Origin: Bacillota bacterium
GTDB lineage: Bacteria > Bacillota > UBA4882 > UBA8346
Reading direction: 5' to 3'
Assembly: GCA_003501365.1 (NCBI GenBank)
Contig: DNPP01000037.1
Coordinates: 5,854 to 34,289, forward strand
Length of the DNA: 28,436 nucleotides
In this document: one piece after another, positions 7,439 through 16,171 of the stretch
How positions within the stretch are numbered: position 1 is the stretch's first letter
Layout: each line of letters starts with the position of its first letter
Notes under the pieces: generated by a model
Database searches by the model: none
Told to the model about the DNA's origin: nothing
Seen by the model: the letters and a program-made list of their open reading frames with translations, nothing else
Position numbers and translations under genes: made by a program

Positions 7439-10400
7439 ATGAAGGGACAACTTAAGACCTCTACATTAGGCTTAATGCTTGTCATTCCATTAATCCTGAT
7501 CTTCATTTTCGCGAGGATTGTAACCTCAACAGATACCAAAGCTCCCCGAGCAATTCACGGGGTCTTGGATCTATGCAACTGGAATTTCCAACAGGATGGT
7601 ATAATCAAGCTTAATGGGGAATGGGAATTTTACTGGCGCCAACTCTTAACCTACCATGACTTTCAGGCCAACAACAACAAAGCTGAGTTTGTCAAAGTCC
7701 CCAACGTATGGAATACTTATCATCACAATGGTCACTTCCTTCCCGGTCAAGGCTATGCCACTTATCGGCTGAAGATTAAACTACGGGACCTTGACTCACA
7801 GATGGGACTGAAACTCTCCACGATGTCGACCTCATACCGGTTAATGATCAACGATGAAAAAATGACTGATAACGGAAAAGTCGGTATAAGTCCGGAAAAT
7901 TATTCACCGCAATACCGGCCAAACGTAGTCTTTTTTAAGCCAAACAACTCCAAAGAAATAGAGATTATTGTCCAAATAACTAACTTTACCTATGCCCGAG
8001 GTGGTTTCTGGTCCCCCATATACTTGGGTACCGAAGCGCAGGTTATTACTTTGCAATCGGAGAACCGGCAACGGGAAAGCTTTCTGATCGGCGTATTGTT
8101 TATCATGGCATTGTATCATATTGCAATTTTCGGATTACAACGAAGATACCGGTTCCACGCTGAATTATATTTTGTGTTCATTATGTTGCTTTTTATTTTG
8201 CGGATTATCTCTTCCGGTGAGTATGCCATATTACAATTTTATCCGGGTTTGGATATCAAATGGCTGGTGTTTCTGAAATATGCCACCATATACTGGTGCG
8301 TTCCGGCGTTAGCCCTTTTCATGCGGAAACTGTATCCGGAGGAATACTCGCCAATAATGGGAACAATAGTATTCGCAATAGCCGCCGTATTGACTTTGAT
8401 TGCTTTGGCAACACCGATTGGGTTTTATACTCAATATACCTTGTGGATTGAAATAATTTCATTGGCAACCGGACTCTATTATCTCTATGCCGCCTGGTTG
8501 GCGGCAATCCGAAAGCGTACCGGTGCTCTTTTATTGTTTAGCACGATAATCTTTGCTTCCGGCGCTTTTATTCTGGAAGCCCTATATAACTGGAACATCT
8601 TTCATACCCGGTACGATGAGAATGTATTTCCAATAGTCGGCCTGGTTTTTATCTTTGTGCAATCCTTCATTCTGGCCCAGCGATCATCAACGGCTTTTGC
8701 AAATGTAGATAGTCTGTCAAAAAAGTTGCTCTCTCTCGACAAACTAAAGGATGAATTTCTAGCCAATACTTCTCATGAGTTGCGTACTCCACTACACGGT
8801 ATTATCAATATCACCGAATCCATTTTGCAAAATGCTGCTACCAGCCTGCCCCCACAACATCAAAAAAACCTGGCTTTGGTGATAGCAAGTGGAAAACGTC
8901 TAGCCTATTTGGTAAACGATATTCTGGATTATGAGAAACTGAAACATGGTGATATCCAACTATATAAGAAGCCAGTCAATGTCCGGCCGGTGGTGGCGAT
9001 GGTCTTGGAAGTCAGTAAATACATAGCTTTTGCTAAACCAGTCTGCTTCAATAATACTATTCCGCCTGATTTACCTGGTATTTTGGCGGATGAAGAGCGC
9101 TTTACCCAGATTGTCTATAATTTACTTGGTAACGCCGTTAAATTTACCACGGCCGGAACCATTACCATCTCCGCCCGGCAGATAGATGAATTTATTGAAA
9201 TCAGCGTCTCCGATACCGGAATCGGGATACCGGAAGAAAAAATCGTTACCATATTCGAATCTTTTGAACAACTTAACCCGACTTCCACTACCGATCAAAA
9301 CGGCACCGGTCTGGGCTTAAGTATTACCAAACATTTAGTTGAAAGCCACGGCGGAAAGATTTGGGTGCAATCCGTCCCGGGGGAAGGCTCCACTTTTACT
9401 TTTACGATGCCTGTAAGTGCCGCCGAATCCGAACAGCCGGTGAATCCGTCATCGAGCTATTACTATCCGGTTTCCCCCAACCCACTATTGGAGATAACTG
9501 CTGAAAATGTAGATCATGAATTTATAATTTTGCTGGTGGACGATGACTACATCAATTTACAGGTCCTCACCAATATACTAACTACGGAAAAATACGGAAC
9601 ACTGACAGTGAACGACGGTAGAGCAGCTTTGGCAGTGCTTGCCCAAAATAAAATGATTGACCTGGTAATTTTAGATGTAATGCTGCCGGAATTATCCGGT
9701 TACGAACTCTGTCAGAAGGTTCGTGAGGAATACTCCCTATTTGAACTTCCGGTGCTGATGATGACCGCCCAAAACTCTCCCAACGGTATGTTAACAGGTT
9801 TCGCCGCCGGAGCCAATGATTTCGTGTCGAAACCTTTTGACTCCAGTGAATTAAAAGCCCGCATAAAAACGCTACTATATTTGAAGAAATCCGTTAATCA
9901 AGCTATCCAGGCGGAATTAGCCTTTTTACACGCCCAAATCAAACCGCATTTCCTCTATAATGCCTTAAACACTATCGTTTCTTTTTGCTGGACCGACGCT
10001 GAAAAAGCCGGCCAATTATTACTGGCCTTAAGCGACTATTTGCGGGGCACTTTTAATTTTAACAATATGAAATCTTTGGTGTCCCTGGAGGAAGAACTGG
10101 AATTAGTTCAAGCCTATATCACATTAGAAAAAGCCCGTTTTGAGGAGAAACTGACTTGTCAGCTTGAAATTGCAGTATCTTCGGATACCATGGTACCGAC
10201 CATGATGATTCAGCCGATTGTTGAAAACGCCATCAAGCACGGTATTTTACCCAAAGAGCAAGGAGGTGCCGTCATTATCAGTGTCACTCGACAGGAGTCC
10301 AATATTCATATTACCGTCACAGATGACGGCGTTGGTATTCCGCCGGAAAAATTGGCCGGTATTTTAGCCGGTTCTATCGATAAAAGTGTTGGGCTTACCA

Positions 10401-10510
10401 ACATCAATCGCAGGATGAAACGTCTTTACGGCCATGGGATTGAAATCATCAGTAAAGTGAATATCGGGACCATGGTCGGTATTACTATTCCGGCAGGAAA
10501 GGAAGTGTGA
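7439..10510 (+). CDS. Hybrid sensor kinase with two kinase cores (7TM-DISM - HisKA/HATPase - REC - LytS-type kinase)
   Basis: This is a 1023-residue membrane sensor. In order: a signal/TM segment (~12-28); an extracytoplasmic galactose-binding-like DISM domain (~40-205, with LNGEWEFYW and GQGYATYRLKI); seven TM helices (~215-420); HisKA with His446 in SHELRTPLHG; HATPase with NLLGNAVKFT and a GTGLGLSI box; a receiver domain with phospho-acceptor Asp746 (LVILDVMLP) and Lys in SKPF; then a second, LytS/PF06580-type kinase with His837 in AQIKPHFLYNALNTI; and a second HATPase (VENAIKHG). Both cores look intact, so the protein may run a phosphorelay and phosphorylate a separate regulator. The gene overlaps or abuts the response regulator that follows, almost certainly its partner. 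Start: ATG 9 bases after AAAAGGAGGG. The ligand is unknown; the divergent propeller lipoproteins are candidate outputs or accessory sensors. Confidence 0.9.
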   Translation: MKGQLKTSTLGLMLVIPLILIFIFARIVTSTDTKAPRAIHGVLDLCNWNFQQDGIIKLNGEWEFYWRQLLTYHDFQANNNKAEFVKVPNVWNTYHHNGHFLPGQGYATYRLKIKLRDLDSQMGLKLSTMSTSYRLMINDEKMTDNGKVGISPENYSPQYRPNVVFFKPNNSKEIEIIVQITNFTYARGGFWSPIYLGTEAQVITLQSENRQRESFLIGVLFIMALYHIAIFGLQRRYRFHAELYFVFIMLLFILRIISSGEYAILQFYPGLDIKWLVFLKYATIYWCVPALALFMRKLYPEEYSPIMGTIVFAIAAVLTLIALATPIGFYTQYTLWIEIISLATGLYYLYAAWLAAIRKRTGALLLFSTIIFASGAFILEALYNWNIFHTRYDENVFPIVGLVFIFVQSFILAQRSSTAFANVDSLSKKLLSLDKLKDEFLANTSHELRTPLHGIINITESILQNAATSLPPQHQKNLALVIASGKRLAYLVNDILDYEKLKHGDIQLYKKPVNVRPVVAMVLEVSKYIAFAKPVCFNNTIPPDLPGILADEERFTQIVYNLLGNAVKFTTAGTITISARQIDEFIEISVSDTGIGIPEEKIVTIFESFEQLNPTSTTDQNGTGLGLSITKHLVESHGGKIWVQSVPGEGSTFTFTMPVSAAESEQPVNPSSSYYYPVSPNPLLEITAENVDHEFIILLVDDDYINLQVLTNILTTEKYGTLTVNDGRAALAVLAQNKMIDLVILDVMLPELSGYELCQKVREEYSLFELPVLMMTAQNSPNGMLTGFAAGANDFVSKPFDSSELKARIKTLLYLKKSVNQAIQAELAFLHAQIKPHFLYNALNTIVSFCWTDAEKAGQLLLALSDYLRGTFNFNNMKSLVSLEEELELVQAYITLEKARFEEKLTCQLEIAVSSDTMVPTMMIQPIVENAIKHGILPKEQGGAVIISVTRQESNIHITVTDDGVGIPPEKLAGILAGSIDKSVGLTNINRRMKRLYGHGIEIISKVNIGTMVGITIPAGKEV

Positions 10511-10512
10511 CG

Positions 10513-11772
10513 ATGCCAAGAACCATATTGGTGGACGATGAACGACCTGCTTTGAATGCGCTCAATCACTTGCTCAAGGAATACCCCGAAATTGAAATCG
10601 TCGGTGCTTTTACCAGTATCGATCAGGCGATGGAACGAATCCGCAGCGACGGCCATATCGATTTGGTCTTTTTGGATATTGATATGCCCAAGACTAACGG
10701 AATTGCCATGGCTCAAGCAATTCGGGCATTTCAAGAGAGGATCGGTATTGTTTTTGTTACAGCCTATCAGCATTTTGCAGTGGAGGCTTTCGAAGTCAAT
10801 GCGATTGATTATATCATGAAGCCGGTTTCCAAAAAACGATTGGATAAGACCATGGAACGGATGGTTCAAGAAATCCGGACCAATCAAGAACAAATACCCC
10901 AACAAGAACGGGACTATTTTCTGAATGCACTCATCACTCAAAAAGTCACTAGCCAAGCAGAAATCCTGCAAAAGGCAGAATCGCTGGGAATTGATTTCAC
11001 TCGGGAATTCCGCTTGTTTTTTATTATCATAACGGACAGCAAAAATCGTCCTTCATGGAAATGCACGGAGGATATGTCCTCGGTGATGATGAAAATCATC
11101 GCACAACTCGCTTCGGAAAGCGATTTAATCCCCTGGCAAACTGTAAGCGGGGTCGGAGTTATCGATTTTGACATTCAGAGTTCTGAAAATTGTAAACAGC
11201 AGGAATTAGCCAAAGCCACCCGGCTCAAAACAGCAATCGGTTCCGATTTCCCGACAATAATGGCTTTTTTCGGCATTGCCGACCGGAACTCAGGGGTCCG
11301 AAACTTTGCAGAACGGTTTCTGCAGGCTCGCAACAGCGCGGTCATCGGAATGCATATCTATCTGGCGTCCGGATTTCCAGAATCGGATTCACCGGAGCCC
11401 GGCTCTCCAGTTTCCGGAATATATCACTTCCAAGATAGCGGTTTTTTGCCTGTTTTGGACATGTATGTCGATGACCAAAAGGTGGATGAGCTGATTGATA
11501 ATACCATCGGTAAAATTCTTGAGTATGACCGGAAAAATGGCGCCGCTCTCTTCCGGACCATGGAAAAGCTTATTATCTGCAACAATTTGCAGGAAGTGGC
11601 GGATACCCTTTTTATTCACTATAAGACTGTTACCTTCCGCAAACAAAGCATTGAGAAAATCCTGGGACTCACGATGAATTCCTTTACCGGACGGACAATG
11701 CTGGGTGCGGCGTTAACCCTTTATTACTTACGAAACATTCCATCACTTACAAATGATTATCTTGAAAAATAA
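10513..11772 (+). CDS. Response regulator: receiver domain fused to PucR/CdaR-type HTH
   Basis: This is a 419-residue cytoplasmic regulator. Residues 1-120 form a receiver with acidic pair D8-D9, phospho-acceptor D55 (DLVFLDIDMP), Thr in VTAYQ and Lys in MKPVSKKR. The middle (~150-290) resembles the GGDEF-like domain of CdaR/PucR regulators (GIADRNSGVRNFAERFLQAR). The C-terminus (ADTLFIHYKTVTFRKQSIEK then ILGL) is a PucR-type helix-turn-helix. Receivers paired with LytS kinases usually carry LytTR or AraC output domains, so this pairing is uncommon. Start: ATG 10513 with GGAAG seven bases upstream is preferred; GTG 10507, overlapping the kinase stop, is the alternative and adds two residues. 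Translation is coupled to the kinase. The likely targets are genes next to the palindromes at 7256-7316, but that is inference. Confidence 0.85.
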   Translation: MPRTILVDDERPALNALNHLLKEYPEIEIVGAFTSIDQAMERIRSDGHIDLVFLDIDMPKTNGIAMAQAIRAFQERIGIVFVTAYQHFAVEAFEVNAIDYIMKPVSKKRLDKTMERMVQEIRTNQEQIPQQERDYFLNALITQKVTSQAEILQKAESLGIDFTREFRLFFIIITDSKNRPSWKCTEDMSSVMMKIIAQLASESDLIPWQTVSGVGVIDFDIQSSENCKQQELAKATRLKTAIGSDFPTIMAFFGIADRNSGVRNFAERFLQARNSAVIGMHIYLASGFPESDSPEPGSPVSGIYHFQDSGFLPVLDMYVDDQKVDELIDNTIGKILEYDRKNGAALFRTMEKLIICNNLQEVADTLFIHYKTVTFRKQSIEKILGLTMNSFTGRTMLGAALTLYYLRNIPSLTNDYLEK

Positions 11773-11773
11773 A

Positions 11774-11827
11774 GGTAAACATCGTGAGAGTATCCCTCCC
11801 GGTGACGGGTACTTTTACTTGTTTACC
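11774..11827. terminator. Bidirectional terminator between convergent genes
   Basis: GGTAAACA (11774-11781) pairs with TGTTTACC (11820-11827). Inside it is a second arm, AGTATCCC/GGGTACT with one bulged base. T-rich stretches follow on both strands. It lies between the regulator stop (11772) and the chemoreceptor stop (11823), overlapping the latter. Confidence 0.65.
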
Positions 11828-13718
11828 GTTCTTTATTTTCTTGATCTGGCCGGTTACGATAGTAACGGTGGGATTTATTTATCCTTTTCTCACACCCATT
11901 CACCAGCTTCGACAGCTCTCCCACGATCTGATTCATATTGACGGCCTGCGCGCTTAACTCTTCGGCAGAGGACGCGCTTTCCTCGGCGCTGGCTGCATTT
12001 TGTTGCGTAACGGATTCGATTTGCTGAATTGCTCGATTGACTTGCTCAGCACCTTGCACTTGCTCCTGACTGGCGGCAGATATTTCGGCCAATAATTCAT
12101 TAACCTTTTTAGTATTATCAGTGATTTCCGAGAGTGATCTCCGGACCTTCTCGGCCACTGCAACTCCCTTCCCGGACAACTCAATATTAGAGGCAATCAT
12201 ATCGGTAGTTTCTTTAGCTGCCGCTGCGCAACGCCCCGCCAAGTTTCTTACCTCCTCTGCCACCACTGCAAACCCCATCCCGGACTCTCCGGCCCGAGCG
12301 GCTTCAATAGCGGCATTTAAAGCCAAAATATTGGTTTGAAAAGCAATTTCATCAATTACTTTGACTATTTTACCGATTTGGTCGCTGGATTTGTTGATCT
12401 CCTGAATGGAGTCCATCATTTCTTGCATTTCGGTACGGCCTTTATCGGAAGACTCTGTAGCCAGTTGTGATAACTGAGCGGCTTGTTTCGTATTGGCAGT
12501 GTTTTGCTGCAGCATGGATGTGGATTCTTGCAAAGTTGATGAGGTTTCTTCAATTGCGGATGCTTGCTCGACGCTTCCTTGAGATAACTGCTGAGCGGAC
12601 GAAGAAAGCTGCCCCGAAGCAACTGAGATCTGCGCCGCCCCGTTATTTAGACTACTGATAATATACGTGAGCGGGTTAGCAATACTGTTAGTTGCCGTCA
12701 AGACAACCAGGGTCAATAAACCTAAGGTTATGATACTAAAAATAATGGAAATCCATGTTACTTGACGGACACTGGCTAAAACTCGGTTTACCGGGGAATT
12801 GGTCACAAATACCCAAGGAGTTTTGGTCTTTCCAAAATGAATCGCATCAAAAGCCCTATAAACATTTGTATGCAAAGTGCTTGACACACTTTTTAGAATC
12901 TCAATTTCCCCTGAATTGGATGAAATCACCATTTTCGAGCCCCGAATCTCCTCGGCGTTTTCAACCTTTTTCCCTACTCTTTCCGGATTTGGATGAGTTA
13001 CATAGATCAGGTTATTGGCTATCAACGATGCATAACCGGTATCGTATGGCTTAATCTGATTAATTCTTTGCAGAAGTGTGTCCATGGCAACATCAATTCC
13101 GGTAACTCCAACCACTCGCCCGTCATACCGAATCGGAACAACCAGGCTGGTCATTAAAACTTTTTGCCCGGAGACCTCATAGATATACGGATTGATGATG
13201 GTCTCATCTCCGCTATTCCTGGCAAGTAAATAATAATCTCCAGGCCCTTTGGTAGTATAATCAAGCAAAGGAGCTAAAGTTACATTTCCGGAGATATCCC
13301 GGCTCCAATACGGAACAAACCTTCCGGTACTGTCATGACCCGGTTTATTGATGTTTTTACTATCTTGGCCATCTAAGGCATTAGGTTCCCAACAGGTCCA
13401 AACACCTGTAAAATTTTTATTTTCCTCCAGTACCTGTCTTAACATATGATTCATTCCGTCTCGATTGGCACTTTGTGATTTTTTCATCCCCTCAAAAAAT
13501 TCAGCCATGGTCCTTGCAGCCACCAAAGCTTCATCGATATTCTCGCGAATTTCATTGCTGTAATGGCCGGACATTTCTTTCGTCTTGTCCATAGCCTGTT
13601 TTGTGGTATTTAGTGCAACATTCAGAATAACAATTAAATTAGTAACAATAAAGGCTCCTATAATAACCGAACCAATGGAAATTAACATTCTGGTTTTTAA
13701 GTTGTAATGTTGAAACAA
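11823..13718 (-). CDS. Methyl-accepting chemotaxis protein with dCache sensor
   Basis: This is a 631-residue chemoreceptor. TM1 is at ~12-34. The extracellular region (~35-315) has double-Cache features: FTGVWTCWEPNALDGQDS, then SGQKVLMTSLVVPIRYDGRVVGVTGIDVAMD, like amino-acid or organic-acid receptors. TM2 is at ~322-345. The segment after TM2 (NPLTYIISSLNNGAAQI) is at best a degenerate HAMP. The cytoplasmic coiled coil has the conserved tip EIAFQTNILALNAAIEAARA. No C-terminal CheR-docking pentapeptide is present. The start appears to be TTG 13718, preceded by GGGCTGGGAT; the first in-frame ATG (residue 11) has no ribosome binding site and lies inside the pre-TM segment. It is a single gene in this window; no other chemotaxis or flagellar gene is nearby. 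Confidence 0.92.
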   Translation of the reverse strand: MFQHYNLKTRMLISIGSVIIGAFIVTNLIVILNVALNTTKQAMDKTKEMSGHYSNEIRENIDEALVAARTMAEFFEGMKKSQSANRDGMNHMLRQVLEENKNFTGVWTCWEPNALDGQDSKNINKPGHDSTGRFVPYWSRDISGNVTLAPLLDYTTKGPGDYYLLARNSGDETIINPYIYEVSGQKVLMTSLVVPIRYDGRVVGVTGIDVAMDTLLQRINQIKPYDTGYASLIANNLIYVTHPNPERVGKKVENAEEIRGSKMVISSNSGEIEILKSVSSTLHTNVYRAFDAIHFGKTKTPWVFVTNSPVNRVLASVRQVTWISIIFSIITLGLLTLVVLTATNSIANPLTYIISSLNNGAAQISVASGQLSSSAQQLSQGSVEQASAIEETSSTLQESTSMLQQNTANTKQAAQLSQLATESSDKGRTEMQEMMDSIQEINKSSDQIGKIVKVIDEIAFQTNILALNAAIEAARAGESGMGFAVVAEEVRNLAGRCAAAAKETTDMIASNIELSGKGVAVAEKVRRSLSEITDNTKKVNELLAEISAASQEQVQGAEQVNRAIQQIESVTQQNAASAEESASSAEELSAQAVNMNQIVGELSKLVNGCEKRINKSHRYYRNRPDQENKER

Positions 13719-13771
13719 TTTTTATCCCAGCCCTTCATGGAGATTTGGTTGACATTCTGATTCAATATTGC

Positions 13772-13797
13772 TTATCGTTATCGCAATCCGGGACTTA
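13772..13797 (-). promoter_or_regulatory. Possible sigma-28/SigD-type promoter of the chemoreceptor
   Basis: On the minus strand TAAG (13794-13797), 14 bases, then AACGATAA (13772-13779) resembles the motility sigma consensus TAAA-N15-GCCGATAA. It lies 54 bases before the TTG start. The match is partial. The rest of 13719-14000 is AT-rich and shows no gene. Confidence 0.3.
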
Positions 13798-14000
13798 TTA
13801 ATTTTCTTAACAAAAAAACCGTTTAAATGGGTTTAAATAATTACTTGTTTATTAATCGACCAAAAAGTCTTTTAATTGATATTCCTCATTAAATTGATTT
13901 CATAATTTAACATTTTTTTAATAAAATCTAATTTCCCCGATTCATCAAAAAAATAAGGTATAACGACTTCTCTCAAAGTAATATGGGGTGTTAATGAAAC

Positions 14001-14552
14001 TTACACCGGGCGGGTAGGAAGCGTATATAATTTCCCGGCGGCAAACGCCAAAGCAATACTATAAACTAGATGGGCAAAGAAGGTAACCAAAACATCGGCA
14101 GATTGTAAATTCAATTTGGCTTGCGACTGAACAAGCAAAGTTCCTAATACAATCACCCAGATAACCAGGGAAAACCCCACGCCCTTCAGCCATATATAAT
14201 CGCGCAGGGTAAAGTGGAGAAAATAGATAAACAAAACCCCGATGATAGCAGTTACGGTTAAATCGGTAATTGCACCGATAAAATAATACTAATTTGCTTT
14301 CAATTGGATAATAAATCAAGAAGCAACTTAGTATTTGATACCAATTTGCACCGTAATATGTTATATGTTTGAATGCAAATTGGTATAAGCTATCGGTTTA
14401 AATAAATCGTTTTTCCCCAGGAAGCGGGCGGCTGCAATCTACCAAAATACAATACCCGTAAAATGCATTCGAAAAGCAAGGTAGTTGAAGATTAATTTGG
14501 TGCAGTCGGCCAACAGGCCGACAATAGTACCGATTGTAACTTTGTCTTTCAA
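14001..14552 (-). pseudogene. Conserved membrane protein gene, broken by an amber codon and an inserted palindromic element
   Basis: Two halves can be read on the minus strand. The N-terminal half from about 14552 reads KDKVTIGTIVGLLADCTKLI, followed by NYLAFRMHFTGIVFW, then TAG (14439-14441), then IAAARFLGKNDLFKPIAY. The C-terminal half begins YYFIGAITDLTVTAIIGVLF and runs through KGVGFSLVIWVIVLG to TAA at 14001. Between KPIAY and YYFIG lie about 100 bases made of two palindromic units. Removing 99 bases (leaving one TAT) puts both halves into a single frame of ~150 residues with four membrane helices. The family is a small multi-helix membrane protein I cannot name. The start codon is uncertain (TTG 14552, no good ribosome binding site). 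Confidence 0.7.
14286..14386. mobile_element. Tandem pair of 49-bp palindromic units (REP/MITE-like insertion)
   Basis: Unit A (14286-14334) has arms ATACTAATTTGCTT and AAGCAACTTAGTAT (one mismatch). Unit B (14338-14386) has arms ATACCAATTTGCA and TGCAAATTGGTAT (perfect). Both are 49 bp and 3 bp apart. The outermost ends also form an inverted repeat, matching at 16 of 18 positions. The T:A pair at stem position 5 in unit A is C:G in unit B, a compensatory change. The block interrupts a membrane-protein reading frame. There is no transposase and no second copy in this window. Confidence 0.65.
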
Positions 14553-14577
14553 AGGAAATACCGACTTTGTGAACACA

Positions 14578-14623
14578 AAACAAAACCCTTATTCCGAGAT
14601 TTTCGGTTATAAGGGTTTTGTTT
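14578..14623. terminator. Rho-independent terminator downstream of the cstA-like gene
   Basis: Perfect 15-bp arms (14578-14592 and 14609-14623, core CAAAACCCTTAT/ATAAGGGTTTTG) enclose a loop with an inner CCGA/TCGG pairing. T-rich sequence follows on both strands. It can end minus-strand transcription from the transporter and separates it from the pseudogene. Confidence 0.75.
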
Positions 14624-14710
14624 GTTTTATAATTGATTCGACTGATTATTTTTCATGTTTTTATTTAAGCATAGTAAGTCTGATGATTATTGCTTCATAG
14701 ATTTAACTGA

Positions 14711-16150
14711 TCACATATTGAGATCGCTATGAATATCAACCGGCTTCCCGATATTCCGCTTAAATACCACTCCCACAAACAGGATAAACAGGGTGATAGC
14801 TCCAATAACTCCGGCTGAGTATGAGACGGTGGGCGGTAAATGAAAACCTTCCGGAGCCTGTAATATGTATGTAATTGACACTGCGGTCATAAAAGTAGCC
14901 GGAACCGTGGCGATCCAGTGGGGGATATTATTGCGAACCAGATAAACCGCGCCGACCCAAAGGGCGATCATCGCCAGTGTCTGGTTAGACCAGGCGAAAT
15001 ACCGCCAAATAATATCAAAATTTAGTTGAGAAAGAGTCCCGCCGACAATAAAAAGCGGCACCGCGATATAAAGACGTTTCAGGATCGGTTTTTGATTGGT
15101 GTTCAGCCAGTCGGCAATCGTCAATCTGGCGCTGCGGAATGCGGTATCACCGGAAGTGATCGGGCAGACGATAACACCAAGTATCGCTAAAATTCCACCA
15201 ACACCACCCAGAAGCGAAACCGAAACGGTATGAACCACTCCACCCGGGCCTCCTTCTTTCATTGCCGCCGCCAAACCCGGAGTGCCATGGAAAAAAGCAA
15301 TTCCTGCCGCAGCCCAGACTAAGGCAATGATGCCTTCGGCTACCATGGCTCCATAAAAAACGCGCCGCCCGTATTTTTCATTTTTAATACAGCGCGCCAT
15401 TAAGGGCGATTGGGTGGCATGAAAACCGCTGATGGCGCCGCAAGCGATTGAAACAAACAACATGGCCCAAATCGGTAACCCTTGAGGATGCAGATTTGCC
15501 AAAGTGAAAGGAGGCAATTGATAACCTTTAAATAACAAGCCGCCGGTAATTCCCACTGCCATAATAATTAAAACGAGTCCAAAAACCGGATAAATCCGGC
15601 CGATCAGTTTATCAATCGGCAGCATCGTAGCGAGAAAATAATAGATTAAAACTATGATCAGCCAAAAATTAAAATCAAGGGCTTTGGGGGTCAGGCTGGC
15701 CAATAATTTGGCCGGCCCGGTCATAAAGACCGTGCCTACCAAGATGAGCAGGATCACGGAAAACACCCGCATCACATTTTTCATCACCGGCCCAAGATAA
15801 ATGCCGGCAATTTCGGAAATACTGGCGCCGTTATTGCGCACCGAAAGCATACCGGTCAAATAATCGTGAATCCCACCGGCGAAAATACAGCCGAAAACGA
15901 TCCATAAAAATGCCACCGGCCCCCATAGAGCCCCGGCAATGGCTCCAAAGATAGGACCAAGACCAGCGATGTTCAGCAATTGGATTAAAAAGATATTTTT
16001 CCAATCCATCGGCACATAATCCACTCCATCGGTCAGGGTGTTCGCCGGAGTCGCTCTGTTTTCGTCGGGTTTAAAAATTTTTTCCATGAGTAAGCCGTAA
16101 GTAAAATAGCCTATAATTAAAATTGCCACTGAAAGAAAAAATAAGAGCAT
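14711..16150 (-). CDS. cstA: CstA-family transporter (carbon starvation protein; pyruvate/peptide uptake)
   Basis: This is a 479-residue membrane protein with about 12-13 hydrophobic segments. It opens with a TM and the family's FKPDENRATPANTLTDGVDY region, followed by VPMDWKNIFLIQLLNIAGLGPIFGAIAGALWGP and the GGIHDYLTGMLSVRNNGASI motif, all characteristic of CstA/BtsT. It is shorter than E. coli CstA (~700 residues), as is usual for the Bacillota form. In E. coli the family includes the pyruvate symporter BtsT and peptide-linked CstA. Here the gene follows a LytS-LytTR pair, the same logic as BtsSR-BtsT, so pyruvate or a related C3 acid is the best guess. Start: ATG with GGAGGG eight bases upstream. 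It has its own -10 (TATAAT) and LytTR-like repeats upstream. Confidence 0.9.
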   Translation of the reverse strand: MLLFFLSVAILIIGYFTYGLLMEKIFKPDENRATPANTLTDGVDYVPMDWKNIFLIQLLNIAGLGPIFGAIAGALWGPVAFLWIVFGCIFAGGIHDYLTGMLSVRNNGASISEIAGIYLGPVMKNVMRVFSVILLILVGTVFMTGPAKLLASLTPKALDFNFWLIIVLIYYFLATMLPIDKLIGRIYPVFGLVLIIMAVGITGGLLFKGYQLPPFTLANLHPQGLPIWAMLFVSIACGAISGFHATQSPLMARCIKNEKYGRRVFYGAMVAEGIIALVWAAAGIAFFHGTPGLAAAMKEGGPGGVVHTVSVSLLGGVGGILAILGVIVCPITSGDTAFRSARLTIADWLNTNQKPILKRLYIAVPLFIVGGTLSQLNFDIIWRYFAWSNQTLAMIALWVGAVYLVRNNIPHWIATVPATFMTAVSITYILQAPEGFHLPPTVSYSAGVIGAITLFILFVGVVFKRNIGKPVDIHSDLNM

Positions 16151-16171
16151 GAAATCCCTCCTTTTTCTTTG

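Noticed and set aside
11954..13054. Open frames antisense to the chemoreceptor
   Set aside because: They mirror the codon periodicity of the real gene, lack ribosome binding sites and have no recognisable domains.
13826..13850. AAACC/GGGTTT hairpin as terminator
   Set aside because: The stem is too short and imperfect, and it is ~150 bases from the nearest stop codon.
14059..14319. 86-residue minus-strand open frame
   Set aside because: It is out of frame with the hydrophobic membrane protein recognised there and shows no domain.
14289..14385. TA target duplication (IS630/mariner-like) for the palindromic element
   Set aside because: Symmetric TA flanks exist, but removing 97 bp does not restore the reading frame, whereas 99 bp does; the duplication size is left open.
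2908..14441. Three in-frame TAG codons suggesting amber recoding (e.g. pyrrolysine)
   Set aside because: The same genes also carry frameshifts, truncation or an insertion, and intact genes here (196-198, 18903-18905) end normally in TAG.
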